Part shown: one piece after another, positions 29,584-38,440 of the stretch
Position numbering within the stretch: the first letter of the stretch is position 1
Layout: each line of letters begins with the position of its first letter
Source: Candidatus Thioglobus sp.
GTDB taxonomy: Bacteria > Pseudomonadota > Gammaproteobacteria > PS1 > Pseudothioglobaceae
NCBI GenBank assembly: GCA_012959965.1
Contig: DUCF01000090.1
Location: 1 to 58,123, forward strand
DNA: 58,123 nucleotides
Direction of reading: 5' to 3'
Translations under genes and position numbers: made by a program
The notes under the pieces: generated by a model
Databases searched by the model: none
What the model saw: the letters and a program-made list of their open reading frames with translations, nothing else
Told to the model about the DNA's origin: nothing

Positions 29584-29745
29584 TTAACCTCTGCTTAAAA
29601 GTAATCGGTGTATTTTGGGGTTATTTTGTCTCCCTCTATCCAGCCTTGGGGAAAGCTTATGATCGTATCCCGAAAAAACAACCTTTTGCGTTTCTATTTC
29701 TATTTCAATAAAGTATCTTGTGTCTTTATCCTCTTTTATACTCAT
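29584..29745 (-). CDS. Small hypothetical protein, 53 residues
   Basis: ATG at 29743-29745 with GAGG 7-8 bases upstream opens a 53-codon frame that starts MSIKEDKDTRYFIEIEIETQ, continues with KVVFSGYD and ends KIHRLLLSRG. It begins 23 bases after the stop of the cyclotransferase-like gene on the same strand and fills an otherwise empty 256-base gap. The composition looks protein-like (charged, no repeats), and the lysine/isoleucine pattern suggests beta strands. I do not recognise a family. Confidence 0.5.
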   Translation of the reverse strand: MSIKEDKDTRYFIEIEIETQKVVFSGYDHKLSPRLDRGRQNNPKIHRLLLSRG

Positions 29746-29768
29746 TACTTTACCTCTCGATTGACCAC

Positions 29769-30221
29769 TTAGACATCAGAAGAACTTGGAATAAAAGGTC
29801 GAATGTATTTATTGACATAATCCATTGGCAAGCTAGCACTTTGAACGCCCCGGTTGATTCGCTTAATATATTCAAATTGTGGCTCGCCCAACACTTGATT
29901 AAGATCAACATACACCAAACAATCGCAACTACTATCTTGCGCTTGAATATCATGCACCTCATGGTGATACATACCCTCTGGCACGCTCTCGTAAACGTCT
30001 AATAACTCGACGTCTTTTTCACTCAAAGAAAATATTTCGCCCAAAACAAAGTCGCCTTCTGACGGCCTAATATTGGCATAACCTCGTTCATTGATAAACC
30101 AACAATAGTCTGCAAGCACGCCAGATGTTAAATACTCAGAATCAGGGCATCTAGCGAACATTTGTTCTTTCGATAAATTGGAGCCGTAAGCGAAGTAATA
30201 ACGTACTGAATTAGCCATCAT
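29769..30221 (-). CDS. Gamma-glutamylcyclotransferase-like (AIG2/GGCT) protein
   Basis: A 150-residue protein with the GGCT fold. YYFAYGSNLS at the N-terminus is the substrate loop, and the glutamate in LDVYESVPEGMYHH is in the position of the catalytic acid. Enzymes of this fold release 5-oxoproline from gamma-glutamyl compounds or act on related amides. The exact substrate is unclear. Either ATG of the initial MMANS could be used. Confidence 0.87.
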   Translation of the reverse strand: MMANSVRYYFAYGSNLSKEQMFARCPDSEYLTSGVLADYCWFINERGYANIRPSEGDFVLGEIFSLSEKDVELLDVYESVPEGMYHHEVHDIQAQDSSCDCLVYVDLNQVLGEPQFEYIKRINRGVQSASLPMDYVNKYIRPFIPSSSDV

Positions 30222-30287
30222 TGCGATTTACCGATTAATTATTCACCACCATTATAACTACGCAATAAAGTTCTTTAAAATAGAGTT

Positions 30288-31397
30288 ATGAATTTCCATG
30301 ATCAAATTAACGCACTCGAGGATAAGCATTTATTACGCTCACGCAAAATTAGCGAAAACGCCCAAGGCGTTGAGATGCTTTTCGATGGTAAAAAAATCAT
30401 CAATTTCTGTTCGAACGACTACCTTTCTCTTGCCAATAACGAGCAAGTGAAAGAGGCTTTAATTCAGGGAGTTAAACAATACGGTGTTGGCTCTGGCGCC
30501 TCACATCTGGTCAGTGGCCACTCAAAAGCACACCAAGCCCTAGAAGAGGCTTTAGCCGATTACACAGGACAACAACGCGCCTTACTGTTCTCGTCAGGCT
30601 ATAGCGCCAATCTGGGTGTTTTTTCGGCGCTGAGAGACGATGTTGACTGGGTCTTACAAGACAAACTAAATCACGCCTCATTAATAGACGCCAATCAATT
30701 AATTGGTCTACCTCTTAGGCGGTATCTGCACAATGACCTCGCCTCTCTCACATCCAAAAGTGAGAAACAAACGGGTCAAGGGCTGATTGTTACCGATAAC
30801 GTCTTTAGCATGGATGGCGATTGTGCCAATATCGATGAAATCGAAAAAATCGCAAATTTTTCCAACGCCCTATTGATGCAAGACGACGCGCACGGATTTG
30901 GCGTTTTTGAAGCCAATATCCCTAATAACTCCATCTACATGGCCACTTTGGGCAAAGCAGCGGGCACAATGGGTGCTTTTGTTGCAGGAAATGACGATTT
31001 TATCGATTATTTGGTGCAAAAATCACGCCCTTATGTCTATACAACGGCGATTTCACCTAGTTTGTGTTGTGCCACACTCAAAAGTTTGGAATTGATTAAA
31101 TCAGGCGAACAAAAGGCTAAATTATTAGCAAATATCGATTATTTCCGAAATTTTGCAAAATCACTCGATCTTAATTTCGAGAATTCCGATAGTGCCATTC
31201 AGCCAATGATTATTGGTGAAAGCGGCAAAGCGCTTGAACTCAGTAAAAAGCTGCTCGAAATGGGGTTTTATGTCAGCGCTATTCGACCACCAACGGTACC
31301 ACCTAACACAGCGAGACTGCGTTTTACCCTTTGCGCAAATCATCGCTTTGAACAGATCGAATCACTTCTCACTAAGGTAGCCGATGTTATGGCATAA
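30288..31397 (+). CDS. bioF: 8-amino-7-oxononanoate synthase
   Basis: PLP enzyme joining pimeloyl thioester and alanine in biotin synthesis. The 369 residues are slightly short for the family but complete: FCSNDYLSLANN near residue 42, GSGASHLVSGHSKAH, DDAHGFGVF and the PLP lysine in TLGKAAGTMGAF. The last 14 bases overlap bioH. bioA, bioB, bioC and bioD are not in the window. Other alpha-oxoamine synthases are less likely given the bioH partner. Confidence 0.94.
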   Translation: MNFHDQINALEDKHLLRSRKISENAQGVEMLFDGKKIINFCSNDYLSLANNEQVKEALIQGVKQYGVGSGASHLVSGHSKAHQALEEALADYTGQQRALLFSSGYSANLGVFSALRDDVDWVLQDKLNHASLIDANQLIGLPLRRYLHNDLASLTSKSEKQTGQGLIVTDNVFSMDGDCANIDEIEKIANFSNALLMQDDAHGFGVFEANIPNNSIYMATLGKAAGTMGAFVAGNDDFIDYLVQKSRPYVYTTAISPSLCCATLKSLELIKSGEQKAKLLANIDYFRNFAKSLDLNFENSDSAIQPMIIGESGKALELSKKLLEMGFYVSAIRPPTVPPNTARLRFTLCANHRFEQIESLLTKVADVMA

Positions 31398-32091
31398 AAC
31401 TGTCGGTCAAGGGCTGGACCTCGTGCTGTTGCATGGCTGGGGATTTAGTAGTGATATTTTCGAAACCCTTGTGGCTCGATACAAAAGTGAATACCGCATT
31501 ACTGTCATTGACCTCCCTGGTCACGGGCGCAGTGATGATGTCGATGGCGGTATCGATGAGTGGTGCAACACCATCATAAATATATTACCGAAAAACTCTA
31601 TTCTTTTAGGTTCGTCCCTAGGTGGTCTCTTATCAATAAAAATTGCCAGTATGACTGCAATCCAGCGCTTGGTTCTTGTTGGTGCGTCGCCCAGTCTAAC
31701 CAATCACAAGGACTGGCAGTACGGCATGGAATCCGAAGTATTTAGTCGCTTTGCACAAGATTTAAAGAAAAATTATAGCAAGACCTTGCGCCGTTTCGTA
31801 AGCCTACAAAGCAAAGACAAAAGCCTAATGAAAACGCTTTTTACTGGTATTGAAAAATACCCGCCATCCTCCAACGCCATGACTCAAGGTCTGAGCATCT
31901 TGCTTAATACCGACCTTCAAGAAGTTTTTAAAGCAATCAAAGTACCAAAATCGGTCATTTTAGGTGAGCTTGATATGCTTGTACCTCGTTCAATCGAGCC
32001 TTGGTATCAAGCTCACGGCACGCAAACAAAATTGCTGCGTACAGGGCATTTACCTTTTCTAGAAAAAAGCTTTACATTGCCAGAGGACTGA
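31384..32091 (+). CDS. bioH: Pimeloyl-[ACP] methyl ester esterase
   Basis: Alpha/beta hydrolase that frees pimeloyl-ACP from its methyl ester to supply BioF. The 235 residues show VLLHGWGFSSDIF, the nucleophile elbow GSSLGG, the acid in LGELDMLVP and the catalytic histidine in TGHLPFLEK. Slightly shorter than E. coli BioH (256). The ATG lies inside the end of bioF with AAGG 6 bases upstream, so the two genes are translated together. Confidence 0.93.
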   Translation: MLWHKTVGQGLDLVLLHGWGFSSDIFETLVARYKSEYRITVIDLPGHGRSDDVDGGIDEWCNTIINILPKNSILLGSSLGGLLSIKIASMTAIQRLVLVGASPSLTNHKDWQYGMESEVFSRFAQDLKKNYSKTLRRFVSLQSKDKSLMKTLFTGIEKYPPSSNAMTQGLSILLNTDLQEVFKAIKVPKSVILGELDMLVPRSIEPWYQAHGTQTKLLRTGHLPFLEKSFTLPED

Positions 32092-32115
32092 CAAAAAAAA
32101 TTGTTTCGGTATAAT
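32088..32115 (+). promoter_or_regulatory. Promoter of purEK
   Basis: CTGACA (32088-32093) and a perfect TATAAT (32110-32115) are spaced by 16 bases, with purE starting 30 bases after the -10. No PurR-like box was recognised. Confidence 0.65.
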
Positions 32116-32144
32116 TTAAGACTTCATTGCTTTGAGGGTATTAA

Positions 32145-32633
32145 ATGAGTGCATTAGTAGGTGTTATTATGGGGTCAAAGTCTGATTGGCCAACAATGAA
32201 ACATGCCGTTGACATGCTCGAGGAATTTTGCGTCCCTTACGAAGTTAAAGTCGTTTCGGCTCACCGCACACCAGACCTTATGTTTGAATACGCACAGAGC
32301 GCTGAAGAACGTGGCCTAGAGGTCATTATTGCTGGCGCCGGCGGTTCGGCACATTTGCCTGGCATGGTTGCTGCTAAGACTATTGTTCCCGTACTCGGTG
32401 TACCCGTCCAATCACGCGCCCTTAGTGGCAAAGACTCACTACTTTCTATTGTGCAAATGCCCGGCGGTATTCCAGTTGGCACCCTTGCTATTGGCGATGC
32501 AGGTGCTAAAAATGCTGGCATTCTTGCTGCACAGATTGTAGGCAACCACAATACAGAGATTCGCGCAAAAGTATCAAAATTTCGCTCAGAGCAGACACAA
32601 AATGTTCTGGATAACCCAAACCCTCAAGACTAG
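32145..32633 (+). CDS. purE: N5-carboxyaminoimidazole ribonucleotide mutase
   Basis: Converts N5-CAIR to CAIR in purine synthesis. The 162 residues contain [20 protein letters not shown] with the active-site histidine, and [22 protein letters not shown] ribosome site. It precedes purK by three bases, so this is the two-step PurK/PurE route rather than the class II PurE of animals. Confidence 0.97.
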   Translation: MSALVGVIMGSKSDWPTMKHAVDMLEEFCVPYEVKVVSAHRTPDLMFEYAQSAEERGLEVIIAGAGGSAHLPGMVAAKTIVPVLGVPVQSRALSGKDSLLSIVQMPGGIPVGTLAIGDAGAKNAGILAAQIVGNHNTEIRAKVSKFRSEQTQNVLDNPNPQD

Positions 32634-32636
32634 CTT

Positions 32637-33725
32637 ATGAAAATTGGTGTTCTAGGTGCTGGCCAACTCGGCAGAATGCTTGCTATTGCAGCCTACCCAC
32701 TCGGCCATCAAATGGCTTTTACTGCCAATTCAGAAAACGAGCCCTCAGTGCTGCTCGGCAAGGCTTTTATCAACGATGATAAGCAAGGTGCCACCAAACA
32801 ACTTACCAACGCCTCTGAGGTCATCACTTACGAAAGTGAAAATACCGATGTCGAAGTTGTTAAGGCGATAAGCAAAAAAACACCGGTATATCCTGGCGCA
32901 AAATCGCTATTTACAACACAGCATCGTGGCCGAGAAAAGGCAATTTTCGATAAGCTAGACATCCCTTGCGCGCCCTATCAAATGGTTAACTCTTTGACAG
33001 AATTAGAGCAAGCGGTTAATAAAGTCGGCTTACCGGCAATCCTAAAAACAGCAACCGAGGGCTACGACGGCAAAGGTCAATTTGTTATTCGTAGCAACGA
33101 CCAGCTAGAAAGTGCATGGCAAAGCATGAATGGCGTTGAAGCTATTCTTGAAGGCTTCGTTAACTTCAAACGAGAGTTGTCTTTAATTGCGGTTCGCGGC
33201 ATTGATAACAGCCACAAATACTACCCCCTAGTAGAGAACACACATCACAACGGCATTTTGCGACTGACGATTGCACCGGCTGAAAATATTAGCACCAAGA
33301 CACAAGAACAAGCCGAGCATTACATGCAAACACTGCTAGATGAGATGGGTCATGTCGGCGTGTTAACGATTGAGCTGTTTGAAACAAACAATGGCCTTGT
33401 TGCTAACGAAATGGCACCACGAGTGCATAATTCTGGCCATTGGAGCATTGAAGGTGCTCGCACCTCTCAGTTCGAAAACCACGTTCGCGCGATCACCGGC
33501 TCGCCCTTGGGTGAGACAACTTGTCTGCAGCAATACTGCGCAATGATTAATATTATTGGCAAACACGGCCCGGTTGATAAAGTACTTGAGCTAAGCAATG
33601 CTCACCCTCATTTGTACGGAAAAACGGAGCGCAAGGGTCGCAAATTAGGGCATATCACTATTACTGCCAATACACTTTACGAGCTCAACACCACATTGGC
33701 TGCGCTTGAAGCGTTTATGCCTTAG
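32637..33725 (+). CDS. purK: N5-carboxyaminoimidazole ribonucleotide synthase
   Basis: ATP-grasp enzyme forming N5-CAIR from AIR, bicarbonate and ATP. The 362 residues start with GVLGAGQLGRMLAIAA and contain KTATEGYDGKGQ, the FVNFKRELSLIAVR segment and the metal-site stretch NEMAPRVHNSGHWSIEG. Its last 11 bases overlap the convergent gene on the minus strand. Confidence 0.97.
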   Translation: MKIGVLGAGQLGRMLAIAAYPLGHQMAFTANSENEPSVLLGKAFINDDKQGATKQLTNASEVITYESENTDVEVVKAISKKTPVYPGAKSLFTTQHRGREKAIFDKLDIPCAPYQMVNSLTELEQAVNKVGLPAILKTATEGYDGKGQFVIRSNDQLESAWQSMNGVEAILEGFVNFKRELSLIAVRGIDNSHKYYPLVENTHHNGILRLTIAPAENISTKTQEQAEHYMQTLLDEMGHVGVLTIELFETNNGLVANEMAPRVHNSGHWSIEGARTSQFENHVRAITGSPLGETTCLQQYCAMINIIGKHGPVDKVLELSNAHPHLYGKTERKGRKLGHITITANTLYELNTTLAALEAFMP

Positions 33726-34059
33726 CAGTTAAGCTCTGCGCAAACCGATCAGCTAAATCTTGTTCGTGTTGATAGGCGGCCACCTCACTCACTTCAACAC
33801 CCGCTAAAAACTGACAGACATGGATCATTTCGTGACAAAAAGTTATGATAAATTGACGCTCTGCTAGACTGGACTCTATTTCAATAAAGAACTTCCCATC
33901 ACCCTCATAATCTGTCCACGCCATGGCATCCTCAATGGGATGGATGTTCAGATCAATAATGGGTTTGGTTATATTTGGAAATAAATCCCCACAGCAAAAA
34001 TTGAATAATTGCTGTGAGAGTTTTTTTTGATGCTTATTGCCGCCTTGTACGTAGAGCAT
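33715..34059 (-). CDS. Small putative zinc-peptidase-like protein with HEMIH motif
   Basis: A 114-residue protein with an HExxH zinc-binding motif, CHEMIHVCQ, near residue 79, preceded by a beta-rich segment (GDGKFFIEIESSL) and followed by EVSEVAAYQHEQDLADRF, where a Glu or His could be a third ligand. This resembles SprT-like or minimal gluzincin folds but is too short for a firm family call. No signal peptide. It overlaps the 3' end of purK by 11 bases, tail to tail, and follows the glutaredoxin gene on the same strand by 19 bases. Confidence 0.75.
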   Translation of the reverse strand: MLYVQGGNKHQKKLSQQLFNFCCGDLFPNITKPIIDLNIHPIEDAMAWTDYEGDGKFFIEIESSLAERQFIITFCHEMIHVCQFLAGVEVSEVAAYQHEQDLADRFAQSLTAKA

Positions 34060-34078
34060 GTCAACAATAAATTATTGA

Positions 34079-34447
34079 TTAAGCGAAGCGCTTCTCTAGA
34101 TAATTGATAATAGCATCGGATTCGTAGACCCAAGACGCCTCATCTTCGCCTTCAATTTTTAAGCAAGGCACTTTAATCTTACCACCCATTAATCCCAGCT
34201 CTTCTCTAAATTCGCCGGCTTGCGCATTGCGAGTTTCAATCTTAAGATTTAGGCGCTTAATAGCACGACGCGTTTTAATGCAAAACGGACAAGCATAAAA
34301 CTGATAAAGCTTTAACGTTACTGTTTTTTGATTGACATCAGCCTGAACATCATCGGCACGCTTAAGTCTTGAAGGACTAAAAATCCAATCAATCAAAATG
34401 ATTAATCGACCTAACCCTTCACGTAATGCTTTAAGTATTAATTTCAT
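34079..34447 (-). CDS. Glutaredoxin-like protein with N-terminal hydrophobic helix
   Basis: A 122-residue protein. Residues 5-25 form an amphipathic or membrane-anchoring helix ([20 protein letters not shown]). The rest is a glutaredoxin/GST-N fold with the active-site CPFC in [12 protein letters not shown] and the cis-proline segment KVPCLKI. It probably handles glutathione-dependent thiol exchange at the membrane. Four-base overlap (ATGA) with folD. Confidence 0.87.
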   Translation of the reverse strand: MKLILKALREGLGRLIILIDWIFSPSRLKRADDVQADVNQKTVTLKLYQFYACPFCIKTRRAIKRLNLKIETRNAQAGEFREELGLMGGKIKVPCLKIEGEDEASWVYESDAIINYLEKRFA

Positions 34448-35280
34448 GGTTTCGCTTTATATGCAGTTAGTGTGTTTGCAAGCAAAGTTGCAATCGTCAT
34501 TGGACCAACACCACCCGGAACCGGGGTAATGCCAGCCGCTTTATCTTTAATCGCATCAAAATCAACGTCGCCACACAATGTACCGTCATCTAATCTATTG
34601 ATACCAACATCGATCACGATAGCACCGTCTTTCACCCAGTCGCCTTTAACAAACTTCGGAATACCTACGCCCGCGACAACAATATCAGCTTGTCTAACTT
34701 TGGCTGCCACGTCTTTTGTTTTAGAGTTACAAATAGTGACCGTGCCTCGTGCGTTTAACAATTCCATAGCCATCGGGCGACCAACAATATTTGACGCACC
34801 AATTACCACACAGTCTTTACCCATCACATCAACACCCGCTGATGCCAACATAGTCATCACACCTTGAGGTGTGCAAGGACGTAAATAAGGCTTGTTCTGC
34901 ATCAGTTTGCCAATATTTTCACTGCAAAAACCATCCACATCTTTCAGTGGTGAGATGCGCTCTAAAACCTTATTAGAATCGATGTGCTTCGGTAGTGGCA
35001 ATTGCACCAAAATACCATCAATATTAGGATTGTCATTCAGACGATCAACCTCATCCAACAGCTCTTCTTCTGTGATATTTTCTGATTTTTTGATTTTATC
35101 TGAGTAGAAGCCAGCTTCAATACACGCCAATTCTTTATTGCGTACATAAACCCGAGACGCAGGGTCTTCACCAACTAAGATAACAGCCAAACCAGGTGGG
35201 CGATCTAATGTTTTTACCTCTTCAGCAATTTTACCTCTTAAATCTTTGGCGATTTTTTTGCCATCAATGATGTTATCCAT
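34444..35280 (-). CDS. folD: Methylenetetrahydrofolate dehydrogenase/cyclohydrolase
   Basis: Bifunctional one-carbon enzyme interconverting 5,10-methylene-, methenyl- and 10-formyl-THF. The 278 residues have the catalytic region [11 protein letters not shown] (with the key lysine), [21 protein letters not shown] for NADP binding and [11 protein letters not shown]. Its start overlaps the kdsB stop by 8 bases. Confidence 0.97.
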   Translation of the reverse strand: MDNIIDGKKIAKDLRGKIAEEVKTLDRPPGLAVILVGEDPASRVYVRNKELACIEAGFYSDKIKKSENITEEELLDEVDRLNDNPNIDGILVQLPLPKHIDSNKVLERISPLKDVDGFCSENIGKLMQNKPYLRPCTPQGVMTMLASAGVDVMGKDCVVIGASNIVGRPMAMELLNARGTVTICNSKTKDVAAKVRQADIVVAGVGIPKFVKGDWVKDGAIVIDVGINRLDDGTLCGDVDFDAIKDKAAGITPVPGGVGPMTIATLLANTLTAYKAKP

Positions 35281-36013
35281 TTTTCAGTTCCTTTATAACT
35301 TTATCTAAATCGTGTTGTGTGTCAACGCCGAAACCCGTCGGGCCGCAAGTTGGGGCGACGTGAATGTCAAAACCCTCGTTCAAAATTGTAAGTTGTTCTA
35401 GTTTTTCCGCCCCTTCAAGGCGCGAACTACTCAACTGTGCATATTGGCTTAGAAAACCAGCTCGATACGCATAAATACCAATATGGCGAAAACAAAGCCC
35501 TAAGTCCAATTCTTGTGCGTTTCGAAACGCAGGAATCGGTGACCTTGAGAAGTACATCGCTTTGCCGCGCATATTATATACAACTTTGACGCAATTTGGA
35601 TCAAAGTAGAGGTCTTCTGTCTCTATCTGCTCGCACAATGTAGCCATATCCATCTTGCTTTTATCAAGATTTATTGCCACTTGATCGATCACTGCAGGGC
35701 TTAACATAGGCTCATCGCCTTGCACATTAACGATAATCTCATCATTTGCAAAACCAAGTATTTCCACCGCTTCAGCAATCCTAGAAGTACCCGAAATATG
35801 ACTGTTGCTTGTCAAGCACACTTCAGCGCCAAAAGCTTTAGCCACATCGCTTATCCTTTCATCATCTGTGGCAATAATAACGCGCTTTGCCGCGCTCAAT
35901 ATTGCGTTTGAATAAGTGTGCTCAATTAGCGTTTTTCCGTGAATATTTTTGAGTGGCTTTCCCGGCAAACGAGCGGAAGCATATCTGGCAGGAATGATAA
36001 CGGAAAAGTCCAT
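35273..36013 (-). CDS. kdsB: 3-deoxy-manno-octulosonate cytidylyltransferase
   Basis: Activates KDO as CMP-KDO for LPS. The true start is the ATG at 36013, sharing one base with the ycaR stop (TAATG), which gives 246 residues beginning [21 protein letters not shown], the nucleotide-binding signature. The open frame runs 30 codons further upstream, but that part encodes ycaR in another frame. NVQGDEP and SRSPIPAFR are conserved. Fourth-step partner KdsA is encoded at 21.9 kb. Confidence 0.95.
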   Translation of the reverse strand: MDFSVIIPARYASARLPGKPLKNIHGKTLIEHTYSNAILSAAKRVIIATDDERISDVAKAFGAEVCLTSNSHISGTSRIAEAVEILGFANDEIIVNVQGDEPMLSPAVIDQVAINLDKSKMDMATLCEQIETEDLYFDPNCVKVVYNMRGKAMYFSRSPIPAFRNAQELDLGLCFRHIGIYAYRAGFLSQYAQLSSSRLEGAEKLEQLTILNEGFDIHVAPTCGPTGFGVDTQHDLDKVIKELKNG

Positions 36014-36183
36014 TATGGCTTTGGCTGCAGCTCCCGAGCCTCTTCGACAAGAAGAACGGGGATGCCGTCTTGGATTGGGTAAGCCAATTGGCTTTTTTCG
36101 CAAATAAGTTCATCGCCGACTTGCTCCAACGGGGCATTGCATTGTGGACAAACAAGCATTTTTAATAGAGATTCATTAATCAT
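36013..36183 (-). CDS. ycaR: Trm112-like zinc-ribbon protein (YcaR/UPF0434)
   Basis: A 56-residue protein below the usual ORF cut-off. It begins MINESLLKMLVCPQC, has a second metal-site segment LICEKSQLAYPIQDGIPVLL, and ends in a charged tail. CPxC is kept; the second site has a single Cys, as in many YcaR proteins. It overlaps lpxK by 4 bases (ATGA) and kdsB by one (TAATG), the same order as in E. coli. Confidence 0.93.
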   Translation of the reverse strand: MINESLLKMLVCPQCNAPLEQVGDELICEKSQLAYPIQDGIPVLLVEEARELQPKP

Positions 36184-37148
36184 AATTTAGACTCCAATTG
36201 CTGATAAAAACCATCGCTTAATTCAGCATTGACCGCCAAATACCACATCTGACTGGTTGCAAAAAACCTACATTTTACACAATCCTTAGAAGTCATTAAG
36301 AGCGGATACCCCTCTTCAAAACTCAAGTCGTTGTCGGAAAATGGATGGTGATCGGAAAAAGGTTTTTGCACAACATCAATTTTTAAAGCTTCTAGAGTAG
36401 CGAAAAACCGCTCGGGTTTGGCAATACCGGCAACGGCGTAACAACGAGTTGATTCGAAACTGTTTAACGACCTCACTTCGCCGGTGACAACATTAACGAA
36501 TTGCTTTGCCACCAAATGACTTGAAATATCAGCGTCACTACCCGCGCCATTATTAATAACGATATCAACCGACGCCAATCTAGAGGGTAATTCTCTAAGA
36601 GGGCCTGCCGGAAGCAAAAAACCATTACCCAGTCCATCAACGCTGTCAACAACAGCTATTTCAATTTTTCTACCCATAGCATAGTGTTGCAGACCATCAT
36701 CGCTGATAATGACGTCTACCAAATCATGTTCGGTTAAATATTGCACTGCCAGTGACCGCCTTCTTGCCACCACAACGTTTGCCTTGGTTTCACTGGCAAT
36801 AAGTGCCGGCTCATCACCGCACTCTGAGGACTTAGTAGAGTCTGTCACTAACAATGTATCTTGCTTATACTCCCCGCCATAACCTCTAGAGACAACACCT
36901 ACTCGCTTACCTTGCTTCTCAAAATAATGACAAAGGGCAATTACAATCGGTGTTTTACCACTCCCGCCAACGGTAATATTACCAACCACAATCACAGGAG
37001 TTTTTGAATGGGAGACTCTCAACACGCCTAACTTATAGCAGTAAAATCTGAGTCGGCTAACGATAAAAAAAACGGCAGACAAGGGCAACAAAAGCAGGTT
37101 TGTTAAACGCACTTTATTCAAATCAACAATCCTTGTTGGGCTGGACAT
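36180..37148 (-). CDS. lpxK: Tetraacyldisaccharide 4'-kinase
   Basis: Inner-membrane kinase that phosphorylates the lipid A disaccharide at the 4' position. The 322 residues include an N-terminal membrane-associated helix (NLLLLPLSAVFFIVSRLRF), P-loop GNITVGGSGKTP near residue 56, SRGYGG, and DDGLQHYAMGR. msbA, which often precedes lpxK, is absent. First gene of lpxK-ycaR-kdsB-folD-grx. Confidence 0.95.
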   Translation of the reverse strand: MSSPTRIVDLNKVRLTNLLLLPLSAVFFIVSRLRFYCYKLGVLRVSHSKTPVIVVGNITVGGSGKTPIVIALCHYFEKQGKRVGVVSRGYGGEYKQDTLLVTDSTKSSECGDEPALIASETKANVVVARRRSLAVQYLTEHDLVDVIISDDGLQHYAMGRKIEIAVVDSVDGLGNGFLLPAGPLRELPSRLASVDIVINNGAGSDADISSHLVAKQFVNVVTGEVRSLNSFESTRCYAVAGIAKPERFFATLEALKIDVVQKPFSDHHPFSDNDLSFEEGYPLLMTSKDCVKCRFFATSQMWYLAVNAELSDGFYQQLESKL

Positions 37149-37182
37149 ATTCGAAGCTTTTATTACCTTAAATAGAGGAATT

Positions 37183-37212
37183 ATGACAAAATATTGCCAC
37201 CATGAGTGTTGA
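37183..37212 (+). CDS. Possible 9-codon leader ORF overlapping the Lol permease start
   Basis: ATG at 37183 with AGAGGA 5 bases upstream opens MTKYCHHEC and stops at 37210-37212, ten bases inside the permease gene. The permease ATG (37202) has no comparable ribosome site, so ribosomes may reach it by coupling from this short frame. Confidence 0.35.
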   Translation: MTKYCHHEC

Positions 37213-38440
37213 ATTTCAAATTTCCAATCAATATTTACGATCCAATCGAAAAAAAGGATTTGTTTCTTTTATTTCTGGCGTTTCGATGATAGGCCTCGTC
37301 TTAGCGGTAATGGCGTTAATAACGGTATTATCGGTGATGAATGGCTTTCATGGCGAACTTAGAAATCGCGTCTTAGATGCCATTTCTCATGGCTACATTA
37401 CTGGCAACGATCAAACACTTGCTAACTGGCAACAACTGCATAACGCTATTAATGAACAACCTCATATTGTCGCCTCATCGCCTTACGTTGAAGATTTCGC
37501 CCTAATGACCTCAAGTGGCGCCTCACAAGGCGTTAGCGTTAGAGGTATTGTCAGCGAACTAGAGCTGGCAACATCAAAATTATTGAGCGATATTAAATAC
37601 GGCGAATTAGCGCTCTCAGTAGAGACAAAATCAACGTTGATTGGTATTGGCTTAGCCAACTCATTAGGCGTGGGTATTGGCAGTTCGATCAGTCTAATTG
37701 CACCCAGCAATAACAATGCCGGCATGCTTATTCCAAAGTCTGAGCGCTTCAAAGTGGTGGGTATATTTAACGCCGGCCTTAATGAGTACAATAACGGGCT
37801 AGCCTTTATTCATTTAACCCACGCGCAGACCTTGTTCAGCATGGACGAGCGTATCTCGGGCATTCGACTAAAAGTAGATGATATTTTTGCAGCCGATACA
37901 ATAAGCGCTAAAGTTGTAGCGGCGATCGGTGAAGAACATTATATTGCCGTCGATTGGATGCAACAAAAGCGTAATTTTATTCGTGCACTCAATCTTGAAA
38001 AGCAAATGATAGCGATTGTACTGTCACTCATTATTGCCGTAGCGGCCTTTAACATCGTCTCGATGATGGTGATGGTGGTGACGGACAAAAAATCCGATAT
38101 TGCTATCCTTAGAACAATCGGCATGACGCCCAGGCGCATTGTAAAAATATTTTTCTATCAAGCCGTGAGTATTGGGTTGATTGGCATCTTTATCGGTGTC
38201 GTCTTGGGCTTGCTGCTAGCAAGCAATATTGAAGCGGTTATTTCGACCATTGAATCAATTTTAGGTTTTCAATTTTTCCCAACCGACGTCTTCTACATCA
38301 ACCGTTTCCCTTCTGAAATAAAAGCAAGTGATGTCATTAATGTCGCCTTTGGTGCATTTATTCTAGTACTTATTGCAGCAATTTACCCAGCAAGACGCGC
38401 AGGTAAAGTGCAAATATCTGAGGTGCTGCGCTATGAGTAA
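37202..38440 (+). CDS. lolF: Lipoprotein-releasing permease, single LolC/LolE-type (LolF-like)
   Basis: Membrane subunit of the Lol ABC system that extracts mature lipoproteins from the inner membrane. The 412 residues have the LolC/E pattern: first helix region KKGFVSFISGVSMIGLVLAVMALITVLSVMNGF, a large periplasmic domain, then three C-terminal helices and a RRAGKVQISEVLRYE end. Only one such permease accompanies lolD, so it probably acts as a homodimer as LolF does in Francisella-type systems. Its stop overlaps the lolD start (ATGAGTAA). Confidence 0.88.
   Translation: MSVEFQISNQYLRSNRKKGFVSFISGVSMIGLVLAVMALITVLSVMNGFHGELRNRVLDAISHGYITGNDQTLANWQQLHNAINEQPHIVASSPYVEDFALMTSSGASQGVSVRGIVSELELATSKLLSDIKYGELALSVETKSTLIGIGLANSLGVGIGSSISLIAPSNNNAGMLIPKSERFKVVGIFNAGLNEYNNGLAFIHLTHAQTLFSMDERISGIRLKVDDIFAADTISAKVVAAIGEEHYIAVDWMQQKRNFIRALNLEKQMIAIVLSLIIAVAAFNIVSMMVMVVTDKKSDIAILRTIGMTPRRIVKIFFYQAVSIGLIGIFIGVVLGLLLASNIEAVISTIESILGFQFFPTDVFYINRFPSEIKASDVINVAFGAFILVLIAAIYPARRAGKVQISEVLRYE

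Noticed and set aside
36014-36103. 30-codon N-terminal extension of kdsB
   Set aside because: The stretch encodes ycaR in another frame, and KdsB homologues begin at the SVIIPARY segment.
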